Positions 1-8,640 are shown, counted from the stretch's first letter. The stretch: 23,315 nt of DNA from Bacteroidota bacterium (GCA_024280815.1 JAJRPL010000434.1:1-23315), one strand, 5' to 3'. Notes: generated by a model from the letters alone, not told the origin. Translations and numbers: made by a program.

Positions 1-36
1 CCAAGCTTTTTCAATAATTTGTTGTAATTCTTCCAT
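1..36 (-). CDS. dapD: Start of dapD, tetrahydrodipicolinate N-succinyltransferase (partial)
   Basis: Only the first 12 codons lie in the window, reading MEELQQIIEKAW on the minus strand from an ATG at 36. This matches the usual N-terminus of flavobacterial DapD, which acts in lysine/diaminopimelate synthesis. In many Flavobacteriaceae dapD sits divergently beside ruvX-def, as here. A good -7 element lies upstream on the same strand (85-92). The call rests on 12 residues plus gene order, so it is a family-level recognition only. Confidence 0.6.
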   Translation of the reverse strand, partial: MEELQQIIEKAW

Positions 37-84
37 TTACTATTTCCGTTTTTTAAAAAGGTTATGTAACACTAATCTACTTAG

Positions 85-117
85 CAAAGATAATAGCTTC
101 ATTTTAATATGAACAAA
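85..117 (-). promoter_or_regulatory. Bacteroidota-type promoter for dapD
   Basis: On the minus strand TATCTTTG (92 to 85) matches the -7 consensus TAnnTTTG. A TTTG/TTG -33 element sits at 117-114, 21 bp upstream. It faces dapD, with about 48 bp between the -7 element and the ATG. Confidence 0.6.
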
Positions 118-122
118 AATTA

Positions 123-150
123 TTGTTTTAAAACATAAACCTTATTTTTG
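123..150 (+). promoter_or_regulatory. Promoter for ruvX
   Basis: TTG at 123-125 and TATTTTTG at 143-150 are spaced by 17 bp and match the flavobacterial TTG-N17-23-TAnnTTTG consensus. The -7 element covers a possible TTG start codon at 148, so translation of ruvX should begin at the ATG at 166. This would leave a very short leader. Confidence 0.6.
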
Positions 151-165
151 TATAAAATTTTAAAC

Positions 166-579
166 ATGTCTCGCATCTTAGCAATAGATTATGGTAAAAA
201 AAGAATTGGAATTGCAGTGACTGACGAACTACAGTTGATTGGTTCTGGACTTACCACCGTAGCAACATCTGAAATTTTTGATTTTCTAACTACATATCTT
301 AACAATGAAAAAGTAGCGTTGTTTTTAGTTGGAGAACCAAAGCAAATGGATTATACCGCTTCTGAAAGTGAAGAACTTATTATTCCTTTTCTAAAAAAAT
401 TAAAAGAAGTATTCCCTGAAATCCCTGTAGAGAGAGTTGACGAACGTTTCACTTCTAAAATGGCTTTTCAGACCATGATTGATAGCGGACTCAAAAAAAA
501 ACAACGCCAAAATAAAGCATTAATTGACGAAATTAGTGCAACAATTATCTTACAAACCTACTTATCAAGAAAAGTATAA
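166..579 (+). CDS. ruvX: RuvX/YqgF Holliday junction resolvase family protein
   Basis: A 137-residue RNase H-fold nuclease of the YqgF/RuvX family, implicated in Holliday junction resolution and pre-16S rRNA 5' end processing in the cytoplasm. Visible family motifs are the N-terminal RILAIDYGKKRIGIAVTDE with the catalytic Asp, the VGEP segment in the middle, DERFTS, and a C-terminal DEISATIILQ with the last acidic metal ligand. An in-frame TTG at 148 would add six residues, but it lies inside the -7 promoter element, so the ATG at 166 is preferred. Length is normal for the family. It is followed by def with its own promoter. Confidence 0.93.
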   Translation: MSRILAIDYGKKRIGIAVTDELQLIGSGLTTVATSEIFDFLTTYLNNEKVALFLVGEPKQMDYTASESEELIIPFLKKLKEVFPEIPVERVDERFTSKMAFQTMIDSGLKKKQRQNKALIDEISATIILQTYLSRKV

Positions 580-581
580 AC

Positions 582-618
582 TTTGAAGAGATAAAAAAGA
601 AAAAACATATTATCTTTG
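582..618 (+). promoter_or_regulatory. Promoter for def-DUF5606
   Basis: TATCTTTG at 611-618 matches TAnnTTTG. The nearest TTTG upstream is at 582-585, a spacing of 25 bp, slightly longer than usual, so the -33 part is uncertain. The -7 element is 27 bp before the def start. Confidence 0.5.
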
Positions 619-645
619 CATTCACAAATTTACTAGCTAATTAAA

Positions 646-1224
646 ATGGTGTTACCCATAATTGCATACGGAGATCCAGTATTGAGAAAAGTAGGAACAG
701 AAATCGATAAATATTATCCGAATTTAAAGGAATTGATTACCAACATGAAAGAGACCATGAAAAATGCTCGTGGTGTTGGTTTGGCAGCTCCTCAAATAGG
801 TAAAGCTATCCGTTTATTTATTGTTGACACCTCTCCTTTTGGTGAAGATGATCAATTAGATGAAAAAGAACAAGCGTTTTTAAAATCATTTAAAAAAGTA
901 TTTATCAATCCCATAATAACGAATGAAGAAGGTAATGAATGGGCCTTTTCTGAAGGGTGTTTAAGCATTCCTAATATCAATGAAGATGTTTTTAGAAATG
1001 AAAAACTAACCATTGAATATTTTGATGAAAATTTTAAAAAACATATAGAAAACCTTAACGGATTAGCTGCTAGAGTTATTCAACACGAATATGATCATAT
1101 AGAAGGTATTTTATTTACCGATAAATTATCCTCTTTAAAGAAACGATTGTTAAAGAAAAAATTAACAAACATAAGTAAAGGTAATATTGATGTAGATTAC
1201 CGAATGAAATTCCCAAAAAAATAA
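646..1224 (+). CDS. def: Peptide deformylase
   Basis: Removes the N-formyl group from nascent proteins using a catalytic metal ion. All three deformylase motifs are present: GVGLAAPQ (residues 43-50), EGCLS (103-107, metal-binding Cys105) and QHEYDH (146-151, two metal-binding His and catalytic Glu148). At 192 aa it has the length of Bacteroidota type 1 deformylases. It is preceded by its own -7 promoter element and followed after 6 bp by the DUF5606 gene, so the two are very likely co-transcribed. Confidence 0.96.
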   Translation: MVLPIIAYGDPVLRKVGTEIDKYYPNLKELITNMKETMKNARGVGLAAPQIGKAIRLFIVDTSPFGEDDQLDEKEQAFLKSFKKVFINPIITNEEGNEWAFSEGCLSIPNINEDVFRNEKLTIEYFDENFKKHIENLNGLAARVIQHEYDHIEGILFTDKLSSLKKRLLKKKLTNISKGNIDVDYRMKFPKK

Positions 1225-1230
1225 CAACAC

Positions 1231-1647
1231 ATGACATTAGATAAAATTGTTGCCATTACCGGCAAACCAGGATTGTATGAAATTGTATCTCAAACAAAAG
1301 GAGGTTTATTAGTACAATCTCTTATTGACAAAAAAAGAATTCCAGTAAATGCAATGCACAATGTTAGTGTATTGAATGATATTGCCATATATACGTATGA
1401 AGATGAGATTCCTTTAAGAAACATCTTTAAAATAATTGGCAAAAAACAAAACAATACTGAAGCTTTACATCATAAAGAAAGTAATGACAAATTAATTGCA
1501 TTTTTTAAAGAGGTATTACCTGATTATGATGAGGAAAGAGTCTATACTTCTAACATCAAAAAAGTGGTGCAATGGTATAATATTTTAGCATCTGTAAAAT
1601 TCGATTTTTCTTCTATTGTTGAAGAAAGTGATGAAGAAGAAGAATAA
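1231..1647 (+). CDS. DUF5606 family protein
   Basis: A 138-residue cytoplasmic protein with no signal peptide or membrane segment. The N-terminal half (MTLDKIVAITGKPGLYEIV and the following QTKGGLLVQSLIDKKRIPV) is the recognisable core of DUF5606, found almost only in Bacteroidota and typically next to def. The C-terminus is a short acidic tail (EESDEEEE). It starts 6 bp after def and shares its transcript. The function is not known; location beside deformylase and the small basic-to-acidic layout suggest a translation-linked or nucleic-acid-linked role, but that is a guess. Confidence 0.8.
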   Translation: MTLDKIVAITGKPGLYEIVSQTKGGLLVQSLIDKKRIPVNAMHNVSVLNDIAIYTYEDEIPLRNIFKIIGKKQNNTEALHHKESNDKLIAFFKEVLPDYDEERVYTSNIKKVVQWYNILASVKFDFSSIVEESDEEEE

Positions 1648-1758
1648 TTCGTGGTCATTAATGACTAATGATAATTCGATAAAGAGAGTTATTGGTTATT
1701 TAGTTACTTCGTCTAGAAAAAATTATTATTAACACAATAACTTATGAACCTTTTTTAA

Positions 1759-2538
1759 TTGAACACTAAAAAACAAAAATTACAAGCTTTTTCTAGATTA
1801 CTAGATATTATGGACGAGCTTCGTGAAAAATGCCCTTGGGATAAAAAGCAAACTTTTGAATCTTTACGCCATCTTACCATTGAAGAAACTTATGAATTGG
1901 GTGATGCAATTTTAGATAATGACTTACAAGAAATTAAAAAAGAGTTAGGCGATTTATTACTACATATTATTTTTTATTCAAAAATAGGCTCAGAAACTGA
2001 TACTTTTGATATTGCCGATGTTGCCAATAGTATTTCTGAAAAATTAATTTACAGACATCCTCATATTTATAGTGATACTGTTGTAAAAGATGAAGCAGAA
2101 GTAAAACAAAATTGGGAAAAACTAAAACTTAAAGAAGGTAGAGAAAGTATTTTAGAAGGTGTTCCTAAAAGCTTACCAGCCATGGTAAAAGCCAATAGAA
2201 TTCAAGACAAAGTTGCTAGTGTTGGTTTTGATTGGGAGGAAACTCATCAAGTATTCGACAAAGTAAAAGAAGAAATTTTTGAGTTACAGTCTGAGATTGA
2301 AAAAGGCACTACAGAAAATATAGAAAGTGAATTTGGTGATGTAATTTTTTCATTAATCAATTATGCTAGGTTTATTAAGGTAAACCCAGAAAATGCCTTA
2401 GAAAAAACCAATAAAAAATTCATCAACAGATTTCAATATCTAGAGAAAGAAGCCAAGAAAGAAGGCAAACAACTCTCTGAAATGACCCTTGGTCAAATGC
2501 AGAAGTATTGGAACAGCTCTAAAAAGTTGTTCAAATAA
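1759..2538 (+). CDS. mazG: Nucleoside triphosphate pyrophosphohydrolase MazG
   Basis: A 259-residue tandem-domain MazG that hydrolyses NTPs to NMP and pyrophosphate. Domain 1 carries the metal-binding helix motif EETYEL followed by KKELGDLLLH; domain 2 carries EEIFELQSEI and ESEFGDVIFSLI. CPWDKKQT near the N-terminus is also typical. The chosen start is a TTG at 1759, because family members begin with about 17 residues before the MDELREKCPW segment. The first in-frame ATG at 1810 would remove them, and an ATG at 1744 stops after four codons. Length then matches the E. coli enzyme (263 aa). Confidence 0.92.
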   Translation: MNTKKQKLQAFSRLLDIMDELREKCPWDKKQTFESLRHLTIEETYELGDAILDNDLQEIKKELGDLLLHIIFYSKIGSETDTFDIADVANSISEKLIYRHPHIYSDTVVKDEAEVKQNWEKLKLKEGRESILEGVPKSLPAMVKANRIQDKVASVGFDWEETHQVFDKVKEEIFELQSEIEKGTTENIESEFGDVIFSLINYARFIKVNPENALEKTNKKFINRFQYLEKEAKKEGKQLSEMTLGQMQKYWNSSKKLFK

Positions 2539-2571
2539 GGTTTTTAGAGACAAAACTCTTTATTTTTTTTA

Positions 2572-2814
2572 ACGGTTTTAGTTGATGGTGAATCTGGCAA
2601 TGGCAACGTAAAAGTTACGGTGACTGCCAATAGAGAAATTAGAAATATTAGTATTGATAATCGTCTTTTTGAGGATAAAGATGTACTTGAAGATTATCTC
2701 ATCATCGCTCTAAACAATGCTTTAGAAAAAGCAAATGAAATTAACGAAGCTGAAATGGCTGCTGCTGCAAAAGGCGGAATACCGGATATACCAGGGTTGG
2801 ATATGTTGATGTAA
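2572..2814 (+). pseudogene. ybaB: YbaB/EbfC nucleoid-associated protein, 5'-truncated
   Basis: YbaB/EbfC proteins are small dimeric DNA-binding proteins of about 105 residues. Family-like sequence runs from TVLVDGESGNGNVKVTVTANRE to the C-terminal GIPDIPGLDMLM, which is the normal end of flavobacterial YbaB. The N-terminal helix of about 30 residues that should precede it is missing. Upstream the frame meets a T-run and then a stop at 2545, only 7 bp after the mazG stop, and no ATG is in frame. A GTG at 2620 could start a 64-residue fragment lacking half of the first helix-strand unit. The simplest reading is a deletion joining the 3' flank of mazG to the middle of ybaB. Confidence 0.7.
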
Positions 2815-2840
2815 TCTTTCCAAAAAGGAAGAGCTTTAAG

Positions 2841-4727
2841 TTATTTTTTTGGCAGCACACATTCTTTACTTACTTTTAAAAGCTGTGCATCTAGTCCTAA
2901 CTTTATCGTTTTTTGCATAGTACTAGAATTGTCTTTATGACATTGCAAGCAAGCTCCTACTAATAAAATTTGCTTTTGTTCTTTTATAGTAAAGGGTCTA
3001 AAATCTGTTCGTGTAGAAAATACTTTTGCTTTTTGTGGCTTTAAAAACGGAATCCACGCATCTTCTGGTAGTTTATCATTTGGGTTTAATTCATAAGCTG
3101 GTGTAAACTTCCATTCTCCATAGCCTTTTGAAATATTATATATGAGTTTTCCTTCACCATAACCTATTGCTGTAGGATTTGCATGACACGATTTACAATC
3201 TCGTGTTTTCTTAGTTATGGTATGTGGTGCGTTTGGAGCGTACAACCTATGAAAAGAAGTTTTGTCCTTTTTATCGCCACTAAAACTTTTGTGATCTATC
3301 GTCATAATCATTCCAGGAACTGCAGGTTCTATCAATCTTTTATCTCCTTCAAAACGTACACCCATTGCAGGCTTATCTACTGAGAAATCGGCAATATGCT
3401 CAATCCATTGCCCGATAACTTCCTTTTTAGCTAACAAATCATATCCGTTATTGTCATTTTCATCAAAACTAGTATGACAACCGATACACCTTGGTGCCCA
3501 CTGCGTATGACAAGTAGAACAACTCACATTTTTATGTGCAAGGTCTTTAGCACAGACATCTCCTTGTTTTTTAATGGAATGAATTTCTCCATCCTTTTTC
3601 CCAATCAAATACGCCTCTCCTTCGTTATCAATAAAAGTATTCACCAAAGGATGTCCGTCTTTTTTTACAGCTAACATTTTTTTGTCTTTATGGTTATAGT
3701 TACGATGTAAAAACACCAATGAAGATTCTGCATCTAATTCTTTATAAACAACTGTATTGGGCTTGTCTTTAAAATGACAATCTGCACAGGTTAACGTTAC
3801 TGCTTTTTCTTCGTGCAAATAGTCTTTCCCATCACCCATCACTTCATGTGAACTATGGCAATCTACACATAGCATTCCTTTTGCATGATGCACATCTTCA
3901 CCTTGATAACTGTAAATTCTACCATCTTCAAATGTCTTATAATTTTCACCGCCTGTCAAGTCTTCTGCTTCAAGTAAGGTTTCATGCCAACCCATATAAT
4001 TTGTAGAAATTCTACTTGACCTACTATGGCATCCAAAACAATGTTCATCTTTTACAAAAATATCGGTTGATGGATGTATTTTAGGCAACTCTTCTTCACC
4101 AAAATCTATATAATTATCTAAACTTTTTAATGCTGCTTCTGAATAATTTAGATGACAAGCATTGCAGCCTCCTCCTCTACTTAGTTGTGTAATAGCTCCT
4201 AATTCTTTTTTTTCTGCTCCTAAATGACAATTGGCACATAAATCCCGCAAATGTTTATCTGCAGCAGTATATTTAAGATCTTTAATATGATAATGATAAT
4301 CGGGCGAATCAGCTTCCCCAAAAACAAATTTATCTACTGCTACCAAACCACTATTAGTAGTCATTAAAGAGTGTTTAATTTTATGCAATTCACTAGCATG
4401 ACATGTACCACAAGTTTTGTCTGCATTTGATAAATTACCAGGTATCAGCACCATATCTTTATGAGATTCCTCTTTATTTGTCGCCTTAGAATTCCCTAAA
4501 TGACAGCTAGTACACCCTATTAGATTTGGATTATGATGCTTTGAAAACCCTGACACTTGTTTATGACAAGTAAAACAAGATTCTTTTTTGGTTTTTATAC
4601 TAATATATTCTTGGCTTTTAGCTTCAGACTCTGAACTAAAATTGACAAATTTTAAAAATATAAGGCCTAAAACTAATAGACCTAGTATCAAAAACAATAC
4701 AACTTCTTTTTTATAAGTACCCTTCAT
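2841..4727 (-). CDS. Dodecaheme (12 CxxCH) membrane-anchored cytochrome c
   Basis: A 628-residue protein with an uncleaved-looking N-terminal membrane anchor (residues about 8-28) and a large periplasmic part. I count twelve CxxCH heme c sites, with first Cys at 51, 72, 106, 164, 188, 230, 287, 314, 403, 414, 511 and 593. Many extra His residues could serve as distal ligands. It resembles NapC/NirT/cytochrome c3-like multiheme electron carriers but I do not recognise a named 12-heme family. It is transcribed divergently from the Mo-oxidoreductase operon across a 167-bp gap, so a role in passing electrons between the quinone pool or outer carriers and that enzyme is likely. A substrate-reducing heme site cannot be excluded. 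The frame is intact. Confidence 0.85.
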   Translation of the reverse strand: MKGTYKKEVVLFLILGLLVLGLIFLKFVNFSSESEAKSQEYISIKTKKESCFTCHKQVSGFSKHHNPNLIGCTSCHLGNSKATNKEESHKDMVLIPGNLSNADKTCGTCHASELHKIKHSLMTTNSGLVAVDKFVFGEADSPDYHYHIKDLKYTAADKHLRDLCANCHLGAEKKELGAITQLSRGGGCNACHLNYSEAALKSLDNYIDFGEEELPKIHPSTDIFVKDEHCFGCHSRSSRISTNYMGWHETLLEAEDLTGGENYKTFEDGRIYSYQGEDVHHAKGMLCVDCHSSHEVMGDGKDYLHEEKAVTLTCADCHFKDKPNTVVYKELDAESSLVFLHRNYNHKDKKMLAVKKDGHPLVNTFIDNEGEAYLIGKKDGEIHSIKKQGDVCAKDLAHKNVSCSTCHTQWAPRCIGCHTSFDENDNNGYDLLAKKEVIGQWIEHIADFSVDKPAMGVRFEGDKRLIEPAVPGMIMTIDHKSFSGDKKDKTSFHRLYAPNAPHTITKKTRDCKSCHANPTAIGYGEGKLIYNISKGYGEWKFTPAYELNPNDKLPEDAWIPFLKPQKAKVFSTRTDFRPFTIKEQKQILLVGACLQCHKDNSSTMQKTIKLGLDAQLLKVSKECVLPKK

Positions 4728-4747
4728 GAAATTGAATATTCAACACA

Positions 4748-4755
4748 CAAACTTA
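4748..4755 (-). promoter_or_regulatory. -7 element for the 12-heme cytochrome gene
   Basis: On the minus strand TAAGTTTG (4755 to 4748) matches TAnnTTTG, 20 bp upstream of the ATG at 4727. No TTG lies at the -33 position, so an activator may be needed. The dyad at 4813-4830 is about 66 bp further upstream and could act on this promoter too. Confidence 0.5.
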
Positions 4756-4812
4756 CTGTTTATTCTTTAAAATAAAGCGTACACTTTCCATTCACTTAAA
4801 TAGATAATTTTA

Positions 4813-4858
4813 TTATGATTTATATCATAAAAAGAGAAGTAACAAAGTTTTATTTTTG
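4813..4858 (+). promoter_or_regulatory. Crp/Fnr-type dyad plus -7 element upstream of the Mo-oxidoreductase operon
   Basis: TTATGATTTATATCATAA at 4813-4830 is a dyad with 7-bp perfect arms and a 4-bp centre, and contains the FNR-like core TGAT-N4-ATCA. TATTTTTG at 4851-4858 matches the -7 element. No -33 TTG is present. The dyad centre (4821.5) is 29.5 bp before the -7 element, placing it near -41.5, the class II activator position. The promoter of the rhodanese operon at 12630-12672 has the same geometry. The Crp/Fnr protein encoded at 15890-16543 is the obvious candidate ligand. Confidence 0.6.
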
Positions 4859-4894
4859 TTATATAAAATAATCAAAATTTAAAACATAGAAATT

Positions 4895-7146
4895 ATGCCT
4901 ACTTCAAGAAGAAAATTCATTAAAATTTCTGCTTTAGGTTTAGGTGGAGTCGCCATATCAACCCCAGCCATAAATATATTTGGTGTCAATTCAAATTTAG
5001 ATACACCCACTCTACAAAAGACTTCTAAAACTTTTAAAAGAACACCCACTTATTGTGAAGTTTGTTTTTGGAAATGTGCTGCTTGGGCGTATACTGACCA
5101 AAATAATAGTATCAAAAAAATAATTGGTAATGACATAGATCCACATTGTAATGGTAGACTTTGCCCAAGAGGTACCGGTGGAGTAGGTATGTATGCTGAT
5201 AATGACCGTTTAAAAACACCTTTAATCAGAGTAAAGGTGTAAACGGAAATGATGATACCTATAGAGAAGCAAGCTGGAAAGAAGCCTTAGACTTAATTTC
5301 TTCAAAAATGAAAGGCATAAAAGATAAGTATGGTGCTGAAAGTATGGCATTGTTAAAGCATGGTTCTCCTGGAAGTCATTTAGAACATTTATTTAAAGCA
5401 TATGGCTCAGATACTATTGCCGAACCCGCTTACGCACAATGTAGAGGGCCTAGAGAAACAGGATTCGGATTAACATTTGGAGCTTGGGTTGGTTCTCCAG
5501 AACCAACTGACATTAGAGATACCAAATGCTTGGTGCTAATCGGTTCGCATATTGGTGAAAACATGCACAATACTCAAGTACAAGAAATGTCTGACGCTAT
5601 AGATAATAATGCAACTATTATTACTGTAGACCCAAGATATTCAACTGCAGCTAGTAAATCAAAATACTGGCTACCTATCAAACCATCTACAGATATGGCT
5701 TTATTACTTTCTTGGATGCATGTCTTAATTTATGAAGATATATACGATAAAGCGTATGTTGAACAATACGGTTTCGGTTTTGATGAATTAAAGGAACATG
5801 TTAGAAGCTATACGCCTGAGTGGGCTTATGGTATCACTACAATTAAACCTGAAGAAATTCGTAAAACTGCAAGAGTTATGGCTGCAGCTGCACCTTCAGT
5901 AATTGTACATCCTGGAAGACATGTGGTTTGGTATGGTGATGACTCTCAAAGAAGTAGAGCCATTGCTATCTTAAACGGATTGTTAGGTGCTTGGGGAAGA
6001 CGGGGTGGTTTTTATTTTAAAGAAAAAATTAAAATACCAACTTATCCACACCCACCATTTCCTCAACCTAAGTGGGGATGGGAAGAACTAGGTGAAAAAT
6101 ATCCATTTGCTGAAATGGGTATTACCAACGAAATTGTACAGGCATCAATCCCTAAAAAAGATCAAAAGTATCCAATCAAAGCATGGTTTATTGCAGGTAC
6201 AAATTTATTAAACACCATACCTCAACACAAAATTATTGAAAAAGCTATTGACAGTGTTGAGTTTATAGTAGTTGTAGATACCATGCCTATGGAAATAACT
6301 GGTTATGCCGATGTTGTGCTACCAGAATGCACCTATTTAGAACGCTATGATGGCATACGTTCGGCTACAAATAGAGAACCATCTATTGCTTTGCGGATGC
6401 CTGCTGCTGAACCTAGATTCGAATCTAAACCAGCATGGTGGATTGCCAAACAATTGGGTGAACGTTTAGGCTTGCATGACTATTTTAATTATAAAGATTT
6501 TAAAGAAGTTATTGCTTGGCAACTCAAACAATTAGGAACTTCCTTAGAAGAAATGGAGAAAGTAGGTGTTAAGAAATTTAAACGAAAATCAGGACCATTA
6601 TTTTTAAAAGAAGGGCAGCCTTATGAATTTGCCACCAACAGTGGTAAAATTGAATTTTATTCTACTGAATTGGAAGAAAAAGGTTTTGATCCTATGCCTA
6701 TTTACACTCCGCATAATGAACCAGATCAAGGTTTTTACAGATTAAATTATGGTAGATCACCTATGCATACTTTTAGTAGAACAGTAAACAATCCAAATCT
6801 AAACGATTTAATGGATGAAAATAAACTTTGGGTTAACTCAAAAGTAGCTAGAATTGAAGATCTTAAAAACAATCAAGAAGTTTGGTTAGAAAATCAAGAT
6901 GGTATTATTTCATCATTCCCAATAAAAGTCCGCGTTACAGAACGTATTCGATGGGATTCTGTCTATATGTATCATGGCTTTGGGCATAGCAACAAAAAAC
7001 TATCAAGAGCTCATGGCAAAGGAGCAAGTGATACTCAATTAATTACCAAAGTTACCATTGACCCTCTAATGGGAGGTACAGGAATGCGAGGTAATTTTGT
7101 AAAAATTTTAACCGAAAATCCACATAAAAAAGAAATAGTATCATGA
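4895..7146 (+). pseudogene. Molybdopterin oxidoreductase catalytic subunit, Psr/Phs/Ttr-like, frameshifted
   Basis: This is the catalytic Mo-bis-MGD subunit of a polysulfide/thiosulfate/tetrathionate-reductase-like enzyme. Residues 4-10 (SRRKFIK) form a twin-arginine export signal, so the mature protein is periplasmic. A proximal [4Fe-4S] site is formed by Cys54, 57, 61 and 90 (CPRG). Reading is closed by a TAA at 5240-5242 after IRVKV, while the next frame continues as GVNGNDDTYREASWKEAL and runs open to 7146. One extra A in the GTAAAGG at 5231-5237 would restore a 750-residue protein of normal family length. In that reading Cys183 (in AYAQCRGPRE) is the likely Mo ligand. Its TGA overlaps the start of the Fe-S subunit. 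It is a pseudogene if the base loss is real, otherwise an intact gene; the substrate cannot be told from sequence. Confidence 0.85.
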
Positions 7147-7676
7147 GATATGCAATGGTTATAGATACACTTAAATGTGTAGGATGTAGTGACTGTGTGG
7201 TTGCTTGTCAAACAGAAAATAGTGTTCCCGTCGGGTATTGTAGAGATTGGGTAACCGAATCTGTAAGTGGCACCTACCCTACTTTAGAATTAGAATTAAA
7301 ATCTGAACGTTGTAATCACTGTGACAATGCACCTTGTGTACGGTGTTGCCCAACGGGTGCAAGTCATATTGTAAAGGGTGGTATTGTCTTAGTTATTGGA
7401 GATGAGTGTATAGGGTGCGGTGCTTGCATTGAATCTTGCCCTTATGATGCCAGATACCAACATCCTGATGGTTATGTTGATAAATGTACATTTTGTCATC
7501 ACAGATTAGAAAAAGGACAACTTCCTGCCTGCGTATCTGTCTGTCCAACCAAGTGTATGTATTTTGGTGATTTAGATGATCCAAATAGTGAAGTTTCTAA
7601 ATTGCTAAAACGTAGAAAACACAAAACGTTGGCTCCTGAGGCCGGAACAAAACCTAATGTGTATTATTTAATTTAA
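7143..7676 (+). CDS. 4Fe-4S electron-transfer subunit (PsrB/PhsB/TtrB-like)
   Basis: A 177-residue ferredoxin-like subunit with sixteen cysteines in four [4Fe-4S] sets: Cys12/15/18/22, Cys57/60/65/69, Cys89/92/95/99 and Cys115/118/130/134. This is the DMSO-reductase-family electron-transfer pattern, passing electrons between the Mo subunit and the membrane subunit. It has no signal peptide, as expected for a partner exported together with the twin-arginine catalytic subunit. It overlaps the Mo gene stop by 4 bp (ATGA) and the NrfD gene follows after 9 bp, so the three are translationally and transcriptionally coupled. Confidence 0.92.
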   Translation: MRYAMVIDTLKCVGCSDCVVACQTENSVPVGYCRDWVTESVSGTYPTLELELKSERCNHCDNAPCVRCCPTGASHIVKGGIVLVIGDECIGCGACIESCPYDARYQHPDGYVDKCTFCHHRLEKGQLPACVSVCPTKCMYFGDLDDPNSEVSKLLKRRKHKTLAPEAGTKPNVYYLI

Positions 7677-7685
7677 TAAACAATC

Positions 7686-8630
7686 ATGCAACAAGAAGAA
7701 ATATTTATAAGCGGAAGAAACATACCACACATTGACCCTACCTTAGAAATTTGGCACTGGCCAATTTCTTTGTATTTATTTTTAGGAGGCTTAGGTGCTG
7801 GTTTATTATTTTTTGCGGCAATTATTACCGTTTTAGGAAAAGAAGAAGACTATCCTACAACCGTTAAATATGCAACAATAATCCCCCCTATTGCACTTTC
7901 ATTAGGGCTATTGGCATTGGTTTACGATTTAACACACCCTTTATATACTTGGCAATTGTATACTACCATTCGTTTAGAATCACCTATGTCTTGGGGAGCT
8001 TGGGTATTATTGGTCACAACTCCGCTATCCTTTTTATGGGTTTTTAGTTATTACTCAGAATTATTTCCGAAATGGAAATTAAAATTTAATTTCCTTAATA
8101 ATTTTGAAAAATTATTAAAGAAAAATCGGAAGAACATGGCGTATGCTTTAATTCCATTATCAATTATTTTAGGAATTTATACAGGTATTTTATTATCAGC
8201 ATTTAATGCAAGACCTCTTTGGAATAATGCCATTTTAGGCCCTTTATTTTTAACTTCCGGATTATCAACTGGTGCAGCAACCATATTATTACTGGCAAAA
8301 ACAACTAAAGAAAGACATCTTTTCAGTAAAATAGATTTGCTATTAATTATCATAGAATTGGGTTTAATTATACATATGATAATGAGTATGGCTGCTGGTT
8401 CTGAAGTACAATTAGAAGCCATGCAATTATTAATTGGTGGTGAGTTTACCTTAATGTTTTTTGGTTTTGTAGTAATCCTTGGTTTGATTGTACCTGCCAT
8501 ACTTGAATTTACTGAAATTATTGGCTACAAAGTTCCGGTAGCAGTACCTGCAATTCTAATTTTAATTGGTGGGTTGGTACTGAGATTTGTGATGGTTGAA
8601 GCAGGGCAAATAACACGTTACCTCTATTAA
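7686..8630 (+). CDS. NrfD/PsrC-type quinone-interacting membrane subunit
   Basis: A 314-residue integral membrane protein with about eight hydrophobic helices. The opening EIWHWPISLYLFLGGLGAGL and the later DLTHPLYTWQLYT are typical of NrfD/PsrC proteins, which anchor Mo/Fe-S enzymes and exchange electrons with menaquinone or ubiquinone without heme. It completes an A-B-C arrangement with the two preceding genes. Its family does not tell whether quinol is oxidised (sulfur-compound reduction) or quinone reduced. The frame is intact. Confidence 0.9.
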   Translation: MQQEEIFISGRNIPHIDPTLEIWHWPISLYLFLGGLGAGLLFFAAIITVLGKEEDYPTTVKYATIIPPIALSLGLLALVYDLTHPLYTWQLYTTIRLESPMSWGAWVLLVTTPLSFLWVFSYYSELFPKWKLKFNFLNNFEKLLKKNRKNMAYALIPLSIILGIYTGILLSAFNARPLWNNAILGPLFLTSGLSTGAATILLLAKTTKERHLFSKIDLLLIIIELGLIIHMIMSMAAGSEVQLEAMQLLIGGEFTLMFFGFVVILGLIVPAILEFTEIIGYKVPVAVPAILILIGGLVLRFVMVEAGQITRYLY

Positions 8631-8640
8631 AATTTTACAG

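Noticed and set aside
1654..1665. 12-bp palindrome GTCATTAATGAC between the DUF5606 gene and mazG
   Set aside because: Short AT-rich palindromes are frequent here; it lacks a T tract for a terminator and its position relative to any -7 element gives no support as an operator.
2815..2840. Hairpin TTTCC-AAAAA-GGAAG between the ybaB remnant and the cytochrome gene as a bidirectional terminator
   Set aside because: The stem is only four or five pairs and no T tract follows on either strand.
3183..3674. Two short open frames on the plus strand inside the cytochrome gene
   Set aside because: They are antisense to an intact 12-heme gene, have compositions dictated by its codons and no family likeness or promoter.
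5231..5242. Programmed -1 frameshift in the Mo subunit (Lys codon AAG could slip to AAA)
   Set aside because: There is no classical slippery heptamer and no obvious stimulatory hairpin just downstream. Mo oxidoreductases of this family are not known to use recoding. A one-base loss explains it, as in the two other broken genes.
7393..8500. Minus-strand open frames opposite the Fe-S and NrfD genes
   Set aside because: Antisense shadows of clearly coding genes with no recognisable domain.
4895..8630. Alternative complex III (ActABC) as the identity of the Mo/Fe-S/NrfD genes
   Set aside because: ActB fuses the Mo-like and Fe-S parts and lacks the cofactor, and ActDEF are absent. Here the Mo subunit has its [4Fe-4S] cysteines, a likely Mo-ligand Cys and a separate Fe-S protein.
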